Source: Promethearchaeota archaeon (GTDB lineage: Archaea; Asgardarchaeota; Lokiarchaeia; Sigyniarchaeales; SOKP01). Taken from it: a DNA stretch of 37,609 nucleotides. The notes under the pieces were generated by a model. It made no database searches. It saw nothing but the letters and a program-made list of their open reading frames with translations, and had not been told where the DNA came from. A program made the position numbers and the translations under genes. Within the stretch, counting starts at the first letter, position 1; each line of letters starts with the position of its first letter. Location: assembly GCA_008080735.1 (NCBI GenBank), contig SHMW01000039.1, positions 1 to 37,609 on the forward strand, read 5' to 3'. Shown one piece after another: positions 24,603-31,441 of the stretch.

Positions 24603-24924
24603 TTTTGTAAAAAATTTATTTTTTAATTTTATTTTAAATGAAGGAATATATAAAGATATCTCAAGTCAAAGTCCCAGATTTTTTCTTATTAATATGTGAG
24701 TAATTAACTAGTATGGAAGAAATAATTGGAATTCAACTAATTATGAATTTATATTTATGTATCCGTTTGATTTATCGAGCTAAAAATAGGTCAATTTTAA
24801 TATTCGAGATTGAAAACCAGAAAAATTATTGCTAAATTGAAAACTCAGAATTTCATAAAGATAGCTTTAAATTCAATAAGATTTAAATATAGAATATTAT
24901 TTAACAGTAGAGGAATGATATGCT
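24603..24924. promoter_or_regulatory. 322-base intergenic region with divergent promoters
   Basis: This gene-free stretch is AT-rich. On the minus side, TTTATATAT (24646-24654) lies 44 bases before the surface-protein ATG. On the plus side, TTTAAATATA (24882-24891) lies 34 bases before the zinc-finger gene, which would leave a very short leader. I see no RNA gene, repeat or convincing open frame between them. Confidence 0.45.
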
Positions 24925-25161
24925 ATGTTTAAAATAGAAGATGCTCCCACGGGCAGCACAGAGTGTAGTTGGTGTGGAGAGCTCATTAAAAAAGGGTCAC
25001 TTAGACTCAGATTTGCCCCACCAAAAGGCTATAATTATTATTGGCATCAAGAGTGCGGGATTAAATATTTAGAGGGAGTAAAAAGCTTAATAAAAAATGG
25101 TAAACAAGGTCATATTGGAAGGGAAGAGGCCGATAAAGCTCGCAAGGAAGCGGATTTATAA
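24925..25161 (+). CDS. PARP-type zinc finger protein
   Basis: A 78-residue protein. ECSWCGELIKKGSLRLRF at 13-30 and YYWHQECGIKYL at 38-49 place Cys14-x2-Cys17-x23-His41-x2-Cys44, the pattern of the PARP-type zinc finger, including the Trp before His. In eukaryotes this finger binds DNA breaks in PARP1 and ligase III. Here no catalytic domain follows, only a lysine- and glutamate-rich helical tail (IGREEADKARKEADL). AGAGGA at 24909-24914 supports the ATG at 24925, and other ATGs just upstream are out of frame. Homologous stand-alone fingers occur in some archaea and bacteria. DNA or nicked-end binding is inferred from the fold only. It lies between two paralogous surface-protein genes on the other strand. 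Confidence 0.8.
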   Translation: MFKIEDAPTGSTECSWCGELIKKGSLRLRFAPPKGYNYYWHQECGIKYLEGVKSLIKNGKQGHIGREEADKARKEADL

Positions 25162-25221
25162 ATTTGCGATTTCAAATCCTTCTGTTAAAGAGAATTATTA
25201 TTTTTAATTTATTGATTTAAG

Positions 25222-25260
25222 TATATAGTGAGATTTAAAAAAAGAAAAAAAATAATTTTT
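25222..25260. terminator. A/T tracts between convergent genes
   Basis: AAAAAAAGAAAAAAAATAA followed by TTTTTTT lies between the converging zinc-finger and surface-protein genes and offers U-tracts to transcripts from both directions. Confidence 0.5.
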
Positions 25261-25950
25261 TTAATGTGCTTTCTTGAATCTTCGTAATGGAACGAAAATG
25301 GAAACAATAGATACAAGAAAAATAACAACCATCGGATATGCTAATATAATCGGATTTGAAAAGCCAATAAAGTCAAAATAATATGTTCCCAGAGAATCTC
25401 CCTGGCTTCTTACTAAAACTCTCCATTCAGGTATAGGTCTAGTATTTGGAATTAAATCTGTTATATTCAATTTAGGAAATGTGAAAGAAACAATATTTCC
25501 ATTGATTGTATGGATTCCGTTTTGTATTGTTATACCTTCATGGCTCAATCTACTATTTGGACCTCCAAGAAATGGAGAAATAGAAACTTGAAGCTTAGAA
25601 TTTCTTGCCTCAAGACCGGAGTTATTAACATCTAAATAGATATTAATTATTGAGGTTTCATTAAAGTCTTCATTTAATTCTATTGTCAGAGTATAGTTCA
25701 AACCAGAGTCAGCAAAACTAATTTTTTTAAGATCAATCCAAGCTATTTGCGTTGGTACAGATACATATTGATCTCCCTCTTGTATATATAAATCATCTGT
25801 CTGATCCGTTATTTCCATATCATTTCCAACAGTTCCCATATCGATAGGAAACTCAATTATTCCGTTTGCTCGCCCTAACGGAAGAAAAAGCGAAATAGTT
25901 AAAAAAGAACAGATCAAAAAATATAGAGCAACTTTATTTTTATTTGACAT
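25261..25950 (-). CDS. Secreted, membrane-anchored surface protein (paralogue B)
   Basis: A 229-residue paralogue of the protein at 23910. The signal segment is KVALYFLICSFLTISLFLPLG. The ectodomain contains VGNDMEITDQTDDLYIQEGD, IAWIDLKKISF, GIHTINGNIVSFTFPKLNIT and PNTRPIPEWRVLV (all with counterparts in paralogue A), and the C-terminal anchor is YPMVVIFLVSIVSIFVPLRRF. Sequons NYT, NET and NIT are present. Both start near 'TTTGTAA' upstream sequences, suggesting the promoter regions were duplicated too. The pair flank the zinc-finger gene, which is on the opposite strand, so either the duplication was followed by insertion or the finger gene was there already. Function unknown. Confidence 0.75.
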   Translation of the reverse strand: MSNKNKVALYFLICSFLTISLFLPLGRANGIIEFPIDMGTVGNDMEITDQTDDLYIQEGDQYVSVPTQIAWIDLKKISFADSGLNYTLTIELNEDFNETSIINIYLDVNNSGLEARNSKLQVSISPFLGGPNSRLSHEGITIQNGIHTINGNIVSFTFPKLNITDLIPNTRPIPEWRVLVRSQGDSLGTYYFDFIGFSNPIILAYPMVVIFLVSIVSIFVPLRRFKKAH

Positions 25951-26160
25951 CTTTGTAAGTATTCTGTAAATGATCTATTTTTAGATCAAAGAATTATTTA
26001 AATCTATCTTAATTGTGAATTATCATCAATCATATTCTTAGTCTAAATATTCGCAATAATAGAATATCCTTGAGATGGGACGGATTAGAATAAAATCTAT
26101 AAAATTTGCTTTTTAGTATTTTTCTCTTGATTTAGGTTTTGTAAGGCTATAATAGGATTA

Positions 26161-26250
26161 ATACGTGAACTACAAACCCTCTCAAGGGGGTGGCTTCAAC
26201 CATTCGGCTAGGCCTTTGCGATGCTAACTTCATGCGGTTGTTCGGGGCAT
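26161..26250 (-). ncRNA. Candidate omega-RNA region at the IS605-type right end
   Basis: The 90 bases downstream of the tnpB remnant (minus strand) are markedly G+C-richer than their surroundings and carry a short ACCC/GGGT hairpin near 26175-26191, as well as the motif AGCCGAATGGTTGAAGCC. In IS200/IS605 elements the 3' end of tnpB and the sequence beyond it encode the guide RNA scaffold. This is inferred from position and base composition; the exact 3' end cannot be fixed by eye. Confidence 0.5.
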
Positions 26251-26361
26251 TCACAGGTCCCCCCATCCCAGCGAACTCGTTATCCGCTGAGCTATGTTGA
26301 TGGCAGCATTCAAGTCTCTATCGTAGGTGAGCCCGCACCGAGAACACTCCTTAGAGGTATT
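26251..26361 (-). pseudogene. tnpB: C-terminal remnant of IS605-type tnpB
   Basis: On the minus strand, an open stretch ends at the TGA at 26251-26253 and contains CSRCGLTYDRDLNAAINI followed by AQRITSSLGWGDL. This is the second half of the TnpB zinc finger (C-x2-C-G-x3-D-R-D-x-N-A-A-x-N-I), including the last RuvC aspartate. Everything upstream of the second CxxC motif is gone: the next bases are a TTAAGGGAT inverted repeat and then AT-rich promoter sequence. It is therefore a truncated, inactive transposase-associated nuclease gene. Its codon use and base composition (about half G+C) differ from the neighbours, as expected for a mobile element. Only about 36 codons remain. Confidence 0.85.
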
Positions 26362-26380
26362 AAGGGATCTTATCCCTTAA
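26360..26380. repeat. 9-bp inverted repeat at the break of the tnpB remnant
   Basis: TTAAGGGAT (26360-26368), spacer CTT, ATCCCTTAA (26372-26380). The repeat is perfect and lies exactly where tnpB similarity stops, so it may mark the deletion joint or be a small hairpin at that site. Confidence 0.55.
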
Positions 26381-26412
26381 GGGATGAGTTTTCTCGCATT
26401 TTCAATGATAAA

Positions 26413-26467
26413 ATTTATATACCACTGATCGATATATATGTCACCGATATATCATTTTTCGATATAT
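26413..26467 (+). promoter_or_regulatory. Promoter and 15-bp direct repeats before the PadR gene
   Basis: A TATA box (TTTATATA, 26414-26420) is followed by CGATATAT three times, at 26430-26437, 26445-26452 and 26460-26467, each exactly 15 bases from the last. The expected start site falls within the array. PadR regulators usually repress their own operon, so these repeats are good operator candidates. The link is inferred from position and spacing. Confidence 0.6.
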
Positions 26468-26508
26468 GATATTTCAGATAGTAATTCTCAATATTTGGGG
26501 TTTTTAAA

Positions 26509-27066
26509 ATGCCTGATGATCAAGTGAAAAGATTTGAAAAAGCAATGAAAAAGGGATTTATGAGTTTGCTTGCTTTAACTGTACTCGAAAAAAAACCAAG
26601 ACATGGCTACGGAATCATGAAGGATATTAAAGATCTTACTTTGGGTTTATGGGAACCTCCTGCATCAACGATGTATACAATTTTGGATGATTTAAGTGAA
26701 AATGACCTAATTCATATTATCGAGGAGAAAGTAAAAGATAAAAGGACAAGGAAGGTTTATGGATTAACCCCCAAAGGTGAGGAAACATTAAAAGAATTGA
26801 TCAAAAAGCAGAGAGAAATGATGAAAGGGATGCGTTCAATTATAGTTTCAACACTCGGAATGGACGAGCAAGATTTTCCTGCTGAGGATATTGAACAATT
26901 TATCAATCCTCCCATCATGCTTGGCAAATTAGAGGCAGCCTCAGAGGAAGAAAAACGCGAACTACTAGAAAAAAGAAAACAATTTTTGAAGATGCGAATA
27001 AAGCGCTTTAAGAGCATGCTCCAAAATATTGAGAAAAAATTAGAAAATCTACAAAAAAATGAATAA
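26509..27066 (+). CDS. PadR-family transcription regulator
   Basis: A 185-residue PadR-type regulator. Residues about 15-95 (GFMSLLALTVLEKKPRHGYGIMKDIKDLT, PASTMYTILDDLSENDLIHIIEE, RTRKVYGLTPKGEETLKELI) match 'l...iL..L.....hGYei...i.......l..gtlYp.L..Le..Gli......g....R..Y.lT..G'. A C-terminal coiled-coil-like helix (residues 135-185, rich in Lys/Glu) would form the dimer. It starts a four-gene unit with an ABC ATPase, a permease and a signal/anchor protein. PadR proteins often control drug-export ABC genes, which suits this context. Weak GGGG site eight bases upstream; ATG at 26509. Confidence 0.9.
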   Translation: MPDDQVKRFEKAMKKGFMSLLALTVLEKKPRHGYGIMKDIKDLTLGLWEPPASTMYTILDDLSENDLIHIIEEKVKDKRTRKVYGLTPKGEETLKELIKKQREMMKGMRSIIVSTLGMDEQDFPAEDIEQFINPPIMLGKLEAASEEEKRELLEKRKQFLKMRIKRFKSMLQNIEKKLENLQKNE

Positions 27067-27092
27067 AACACATAAAATAACAAATAACATTG

Positions 27093-28139
27093 GTGAAAAC
27101 AATTTCAGAAACGATAATCAAACTTGAAAACTTAAGCAAACATTTCGGAAACTTGAAAGCAGTTGATAACATCAATTTAGAAGTGAAGCAAGGAGAGACA
27201 ATCGGTTTAGTTGGGCCAAATGGCGCTGGTAAGACCACTACCATCAAAATGATTTCAAATATCTTAAACCCTACGAGCGGCAAGATCTATATCAGAAATA
27301 AAAAGGGAGTACTCCAAAATTTGGTAGAAAACCCCAGAAATTTGGTACCACGGGGATTTTTAATCGATATTCCCTCCTTTTATGAAATGACGCCCGCTCA
27401 GCTACTAACATATTTTGCGAAATTACAGAATTTCCCAAACGACCAAATTAAAGACCGAATGGACAGATTGCTGAAACTTTTTAACTTATATGAATGGAAA
27501 TATGAAAATGTTGAAGACTTTTCAAAAGGGATGAAACAGAAACTTGGAATAATACAAGCTATAATACATGACCCCGATTTCATTATCCTCGATGAGCCGC
27601 AGACAGGACTTGATCCGAAAGCACGAATTGAAGTACGCAGGTTTATTCGCGGGCTCCAAAAGCAAGGAAAAACCATATTTGTAGCCTCACATCTGCTCCA
27701 TGAAATTTCGGAAATCTGCGACAAAATCGCCCTAATTAGCTACGGAAAAATAATCGCCTTTGATACCATTGAAAAACTGGAAGTGAAACTGAGAACAAAT
27801 GAGCTCCTATTTCAAACTCTCCAAGAGATCACCCCCGATAAATTAGGACCAATTATCGAGAAATTAACTTCCAAGCTTGAACCATATTTAGATAAAGATT
27901 TGGACCCGAAAATATCGAGGATCCCCGTGTATTATGACTCGAAGGATAAAGAATTTGTTATCTATTATGACGGGAAACGCGAGTCAAGAGCAGATATTTT
28001 GAAGATTCTAATGAACGAATTTCCAGAATTCGATTTAATCTCCTTTTCTCAGCCACGTACCTCACAATTAGAACGGATTTATGAACAAATGATAGGAGAT
28101 CAAGGTCAAAAAGAAATGAATGAACGGAGGATGAAATAG
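27093..28139 (+). CDS. ABC transporter ATP-binding protein (PadR-linked)
   Basis: ATPase of an ABC-2 exporter, 348 residues. Walker A is GPNGAGKTT (about 46-54), the signature is FSKGMKQK, Walker B is FIILDEPQTGLDP and the switch is ASHLLHE. After residue 230 there is a 110-residue accessory domain (FQTLQEITPDKLG..., VYYDSKDKEFVIYYDGKRE, ISFSQPRTSQLERIYEQM), longer than usual. No ATG is available at the N-terminus; translation must begin at GTG 27093 or TTG 27090, giving MVKTISETIIKLENL. It lies 26 bases after padR. With the permease at 28144 it would export a compound sensed by PadR. Substrate unknown. Confidence 0.87.
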   Translation: MKTISETIIKLENLSKHFGNLKAVDNINLEVKQGETIGLVGPNGAGKTTTIKMISNILNPTSGKIYIRNKKGVLQNLVENPRNLVPRGFLIDIPSFYEMTPAQLLTYFAKLQNFPNDQIKDRMDRLLKLFNLYEWKYENVEDFSKGMKQKLGIIQAIIHDPDFIILDEPQTGLDPKARIEVRRFIRGLQKQGKTIFVASHLLHEISEICDKIALISYGKIIAFDTIEKLEVKLRTNELLFQTLQEITPDKLGPIIEKLTSKLEPYLDKDLDPKISRIPVYYDSKDKEFVIYYDGKRESRADILKILMNEFPEFDLISFSQPRTSQLERIYEQMIGDQGQKEMNERRMK

Positions 28140-28143
28140 AAAT

Positions 28144-28986
28144 ATGAACACAAACATTTTGAAACGATTATATTTAGGAGTAAAACCTATTGGACATACA
28201 TTTATTTTCGAATTAAAAAAGCAATGGAAGAAATTCGTGGCGTTCTCGATTATTACCGTGGGATTAATTTTTCTTGCAAGCTGGCTTCCCTATGCACTTT
28301 TTCCAGGCAATTCTCTGCCCGCAATCCAAACAGAATTCTTTAGAACAAATCAGAACTTTCTCTCGCTAATTTTAATCTTCGCGAATTGTTTCTTCTTTTC
28401 GGGAATAATTTGCTCAGAATACGACAAAGAGACCGGATTTATCCTTTTTCCCAAGATAAACAAATATAAACTCATCGTGGGAAAATATATCGGGAGTTAT
28501 GTATTTGTAATGGGGATAACTGGCGTATTCTATTTTACCCTGGGAATGCTAGGTCTCTTTTACTACGGTGGACCTCTTGACATTCGATTTTTCCACTCAT
28601 TCGGGATTGCACTTTTATATATTCTCGCCGTTAGCAGTTTCATCACATTTTTCAGCTCGTTCATGAAAAAAGAGAATATGACCATCGTAACCACGATTCT
28701 TATCTTATTGATTGGATTTAATGTAATTTCTCAATTTGTGGTATTGGCGAATCCAGACATCGAACCGCTCTATTCATTACAATATGCTGGAAATTTAATT
28801 TCGTCGATTTTATATTTAGAATTTCCTGATAGTGTAGCAGAACGATATACGCAGATTGATATCAGAAACTTTACCTTTAGAACGTGGAACACCCCAACTA
28901 TCATGGCTGGAGTTAGCATTATGCTGATTTATACATTCATTAGTTTACTATTAGCGGCAATTATATTTAAAAGGAGGCAGTTGTAA
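28144..28986 (+). CDS. ABC-2 type permease (PadR-linked)
   Basis: Membrane subunit of 280 residues with about six segments: FSIITVGLIFLASWLPYALF, FLSLILIFANCFFFSGIIC, YIGSYVFVMGITGVFYFTLGMLGLFYYG, FGIALLYILAVSSFITFFSSF, TIVTTILILLIGFNVISQFVV and a last VSIMLIYTFISLLLAAIIF. The extracellular stretch between the last two segments contains sequence around PLYSLQYAGNLISSILYLEF. SEYDKETGFILFPK, next to the second segment, corresponds to the family's coupling helix that meets the ATPase. It starts four bases after the ATPase stop. The run of signal/anchor protein, permease and ATPase suggests a three-part exporter with an extracellular component. Confidence 0.85.
   Translation: MNTNILKRLYLGVKPIGHTFIFELKKQWKKFVAFSIITVGLIFLASWLPYALFPGNSLPAIQTEFFRTNQNFLSLILIFANCFFFSGIICSEYDKETGFILFPKINKYKLIVGKYIGSYVFVMGITGVFYFTLGMLGLFYYGGPLDIRFFHSFGIALLYILAVSSFITFFSSFMKKENMTIVTTILILLIGFNVISQFVVLANPDIEPLYSLQYAGNLISSILYLEFPDSVAERYTQIDIRNFTFRTWNTPTIMAGVSIMLIYTFISLLLAAIIFKRRQL
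28971..28977 (+). promoter_or_regulatory. Strong Shine-Dalgarno site AGGAGG
   Basis: AGGAGG lies about 11 bases before the ATG of the gene at 28988, inside the last codons of the permease gene. It fixes that start and shows that canonical SD-led translation is used inside operons here. Confidence 0.7.
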
Positions 28987-28987
28987 A

Positions 28988-29953
28988 ATGAAATCGACTA
29001 GGCAAAAAAAAGGATACATCAAGGCAACATTTACGGTTTTTTGGATAACAGTTGGACTACTCATCCTTCCAACATTAGTTTCTGCGGCAAGCTATTCCGT
29101 TTCACTTCAAAAGGGTGGTTATTATCAAAAAATAGATGTATATGAAAAAGATATCTGGAATAATACCATAAGCTCCATTAACGGACCAGAATATTATTTT
29201 GAAGGAGATTCAAATATAACGGGCTCAGAGAGTAAGGGAATAATTCGTAGCTGGTATCAAGACACTGTAAATACATCAGATTTATTTTTTAACCTTCTTT
29301 TTCCACAAGAACAACTCCTCAACATAACATTTTCCCCTTTCAATAAAACATACATAGACGAGAATTACAACACTACCTATAAAATTAATCTTGTATTAAT
29401 TTCAAAATGGGGCTTCAATTCATCGGCTCTACCAGAGAATGCGACCGAACCGAATAATCTTATATATGTTTTAAGAGATCCAATTGGTTTTAAAACACTT
29501 TTAGATGATTATAACGCTTATGTCAGCAATGTTTCTACATATCCTTTTATAGATTTGGTAGCTTTCAATATCGAAGATTTCTTATTTAATCTCTTGATTA
29601 CTCAAATGAGTGTTGGGGCTCCAATAGAGAGCTATTTATCTGAGATGGTTGATGATCTCAATAATGAGAACGTTACAAGTGAAGGAAATACTTTAGCCTT
29701 GCAATTACGTGGAGAAACTAACTATTCTGTCCAGATTTCTTTTGGAAGTACGGGGTTCCCATCAAGTATTACTTTTTTGGACAGTGAGAATAATGTATTT
29801 TATAAAATCATCACTTATGATACGGAATGGACCGTGTGGTTAATTATAGGTATTGTTGGTGCTTCAATCATCACTGTGGTAATATATGCATTTTATAGAC
29901 GGAGAAAACGAATGAAACGGTTTGAAGAATCACTGGAACGCATGAAATCTTAA
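28988..29953 (+). CDS. Signal-peptide protein with C-terminal anchor, exporter-associated
   Basis: A 321-residue protein. The N-terminal hydrophobic segment ATFTVFWITVGLLILPTLVSA looks like a signal peptide. About 250 extracellular residues follow, carrying many N-x-S/T sites (NTT, NIT, NTS, NVS, NYS), and the C-terminal membrane helix is WLIIGIVGASIITVVIYAF, followed by basic RRRKRMKR. No domain is recognised. It overlaps the end of the PadR-ABC operon by spacing (one base after the permease stop) and shares its strong SD site, so it should be part of the exporter. It may act as a receptor, sensor or substrate-handling subunit outside the cell. No similarity to the surface paralogues at 23.9 and 25.3 kb was noticed. 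Confidence 0.75.
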   Translation: MKSTRQKKGYIKATFTVFWITVGLLILPTLVSAASYSVSLQKGGYYQKIDVYEKDIWNNTISSINGPEYYFEGDSNITGSESKGIIRSWYQDTVNTSDLFFNLLFPQEQLLNITFSPFNKTYIDENYNTTYKINLVLISKWGFNSSALPENATEPNNLIYVLRDPIGFKTLLDDYNAYVSNVSTYPFIDLVAFNIEDFLFNLLITQMSVGAPIESYLSEMVDDLNNENVTSEGNTLALQLRGETNYSVQISFGSTGFPSSITFLDSENNVFYKIITYDTEWTVWLIIGIVGASIITVVIYAFYRRRKRMKRFEESLERMKS

Positions 29954-30076
29954 CTCTCTTTTTTATTCTCTTTTTTATTTTTATTAATTTTTGCGATTAA
30001 AAATTAAGTACAATCTAGTTCTGCTGAATGTCCCATAGTATAAACGTTTAGAATGATAAATGAAAAAAAATGAAAA
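29954..30076. terminator. Opposed T-tracts between convergent transcripts
   Basis: A pyrimidine-rich run (29957-29995: CTTTTTTATTCTCTTTTTTATTTTTATTAATTTTT in part) follows the anchor protein gene. TTTTCATTTTTTTTCATTT on the minus strand follows the UROD-like gene. Both suit archaeal termination. Otherwise the 123-base gap is empty. Confidence 0.6.
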
Positions 30077-31177
30077 TTATTCCAGAGCCTCATCAGGACC
30101 AAAAAGTTTACGTTTTGTCTTATATCTTCCATACTGCTTAGTGAGTTCGATCATCATATCCAAGCGTTCAAATGGAGTTCCGCGATTAACCCCACCTCCA
30201 GTAGAAAGAACATATCCGCTTCCAGGACCATAAGTGGTAATATTTTCTATAATATGCTGTTTTACCACCTCATTATCAGGCTCTCTCAGCATAACATCTC
30301 GGCCGGGAATTTGTCCTACGAGGGTAAATCGATTTTCTGCGTTCATGACTCTTTCCTTTGCTTCTTGATGAGGGCCCCACTCTTGTCCGTGAAACATCGC
30401 GTAGCCCCAATCACCGATATCATCCAGAAAATGGTCGCTCTTATTCTCAGAATGATAAAACATCGCTCCCGTCATTTCCGATAGCTCCGCGCATAGTTGG
30501 GTATGATAAGGAGCAAAAAATTCGTCTACATATTTTTTTCGCATGAAGCCACTGACGTGATCCGCCACGAGAATGATGGTGGCATATCCCCCTATAAGTT
30601 CAATCCATTCTTTCTGGAATTTTATTACAACTTCAGTGCATTTTTCTAATAATGTATGAATGATATCTGGTTTTTGAACCATATGAAGCAAGAATTTGTC
30701 ATATCCGTAGATTAAAGCCGCTAATTCTACGGGACCGAACTCTCCTGTGCCAGCAGGTTTAATGCCCGATTCTAAGGAATATTCTATTTTTTCTAACCAT
30801 TTCCCCGTTCCAGGAGTATCCCACATAGTTTCAGGTACTTCCAGATCTTCTATTTCTTTAGGCGATTGGATTGCTCGTTCTAACACAGAAGGAATCAAAT
30901 CCTCTGGCTCCATTAATTTACATCCTAACGCTTGCGCAACGGCATAAGGCTGATATATCGACACCGCACAATAGGCATCGGAAAATCGCTCTTTAAAACG
31001 CTCGCCTGTTTCCATCTGTAAATCTACATTATTTAGATATTCTTTCACTCGTTTGTCTGCAAAATCTGCCATAAGGTCAAATTCGGGAAAGAACAGTACT
31101 GGAACGCGGTCTGGCTTTAGATAAGCCATCGACTTCAGCATCCGGGCAGCGGGGTTTAACTCTCTTCTTGGAGACAT
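30077..31177 (-). CDS. UROD-family methyltransferase-like protein with altered zinc site
   Basis: A 366-residue protein of the uroporphyrinogen decarboxylase / MtaA-MtbA (corrinoid:CoM methyltransferase) superfamily. It begins with an Arg/Leu-rich N-terminus and KPDRVPVLFFPEF. YGYDKFLLHMVQKPDIIHTLLEKC matches the 'R..F......llhkPe....ll...' block. DHVSGFMRKKYVDEFFAPY and the final TPFERLDMMIELTKQYGRY are typical. The zinc motif, H-x-C in MtbA, is H242-S-E244, and the later Gly-Cys pair is G327-G328 in LSTGGGV, so both cysteine ligands are missing. A corrinoid-dependent methyltransferase may therefore have lost or changed its metal chemistry. It is divergent from the two sulfatases across 264 bases. 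Confidence 0.83.
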   Translation of the reverse strand: MSPRRELNPAARMLKSMAYLKPDRVPVLFFPEFDLMADFADKRVKEYLNNVDLQMETGERFKERFSDAYCAVSIYQPYAVAQALGCKLMEPEDLIPSVLERAIQSPKEIEDLEVPETMWDTPGTGKWLEKIEYSLESGIKPAGTGEFGPVELAALIYGYDKFLLHMVQKPDIIHTLLEKCTEVVIKFQKEWIELIGGYATIILVADHVSGFMRKKYVDEFFAPYHTQLCAELSEMTGAMFYHSENKSDHFLDDIGDWGYAMFHGQEWGPHQEAKERVMNAENRFTLVGQIPGRDVMLREPDNEVVKQHIIENITTYGPGSGYVLSTGGGVNRGTPFERLDMMIELTKQYGRYKTKRKLFGPDEALE

Positions 31178-31441
31178 TTTCTTCTACTAATATTGTGTTT
31201 TTTTTGTATTTTATTAATATTAAGATATAGTTTTTAGAGGAAAAATACAAATTCTATACTATAAGCTTTAGTAATATAATTTGATTTTATTCACTATAAA
31301 TTCTTTCTCTTAATCTTTATATTTGCTGGATAAAAAGTTATTTATTGTATTGGGAATATTCCTAATTATCTGAATAAGGTATGATAGGGATAAAAGCACT
31401 TTTTGATTCCTAGCATATTTTCTTTTTAGTGAAGTAAAATA
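31178..31441. promoter_or_regulatory. Divergent region with palindrome before the tandem sulfatases
   Basis: The 264-base gap holds a TATA-like TTTATATTT at 31316-31324. About 30 bases downstream, at 31349-31366, is ATTGGGAATATTCCTAAT, an 18-base palindrome with one mismatch per arm. It would overlap the transcription start, as repressor operators often do. No other gene or RNA is seen. Confidence 0.5.

Noticed and set aside
26360..26467. The CGATATAT repeats as part of the transposon end
   Set aside because: They lie beyond the point where tnpB similarity ends and just below a TATA box, with low G+C unlike the element, so an operator is more likely.
26221..26469. Plus-strand open frame of 82 codons near the PadR promoter
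   Set aside because: It is the antisense of the tnpB remnant, with no recognised protein motif and no ribosome-binding site.
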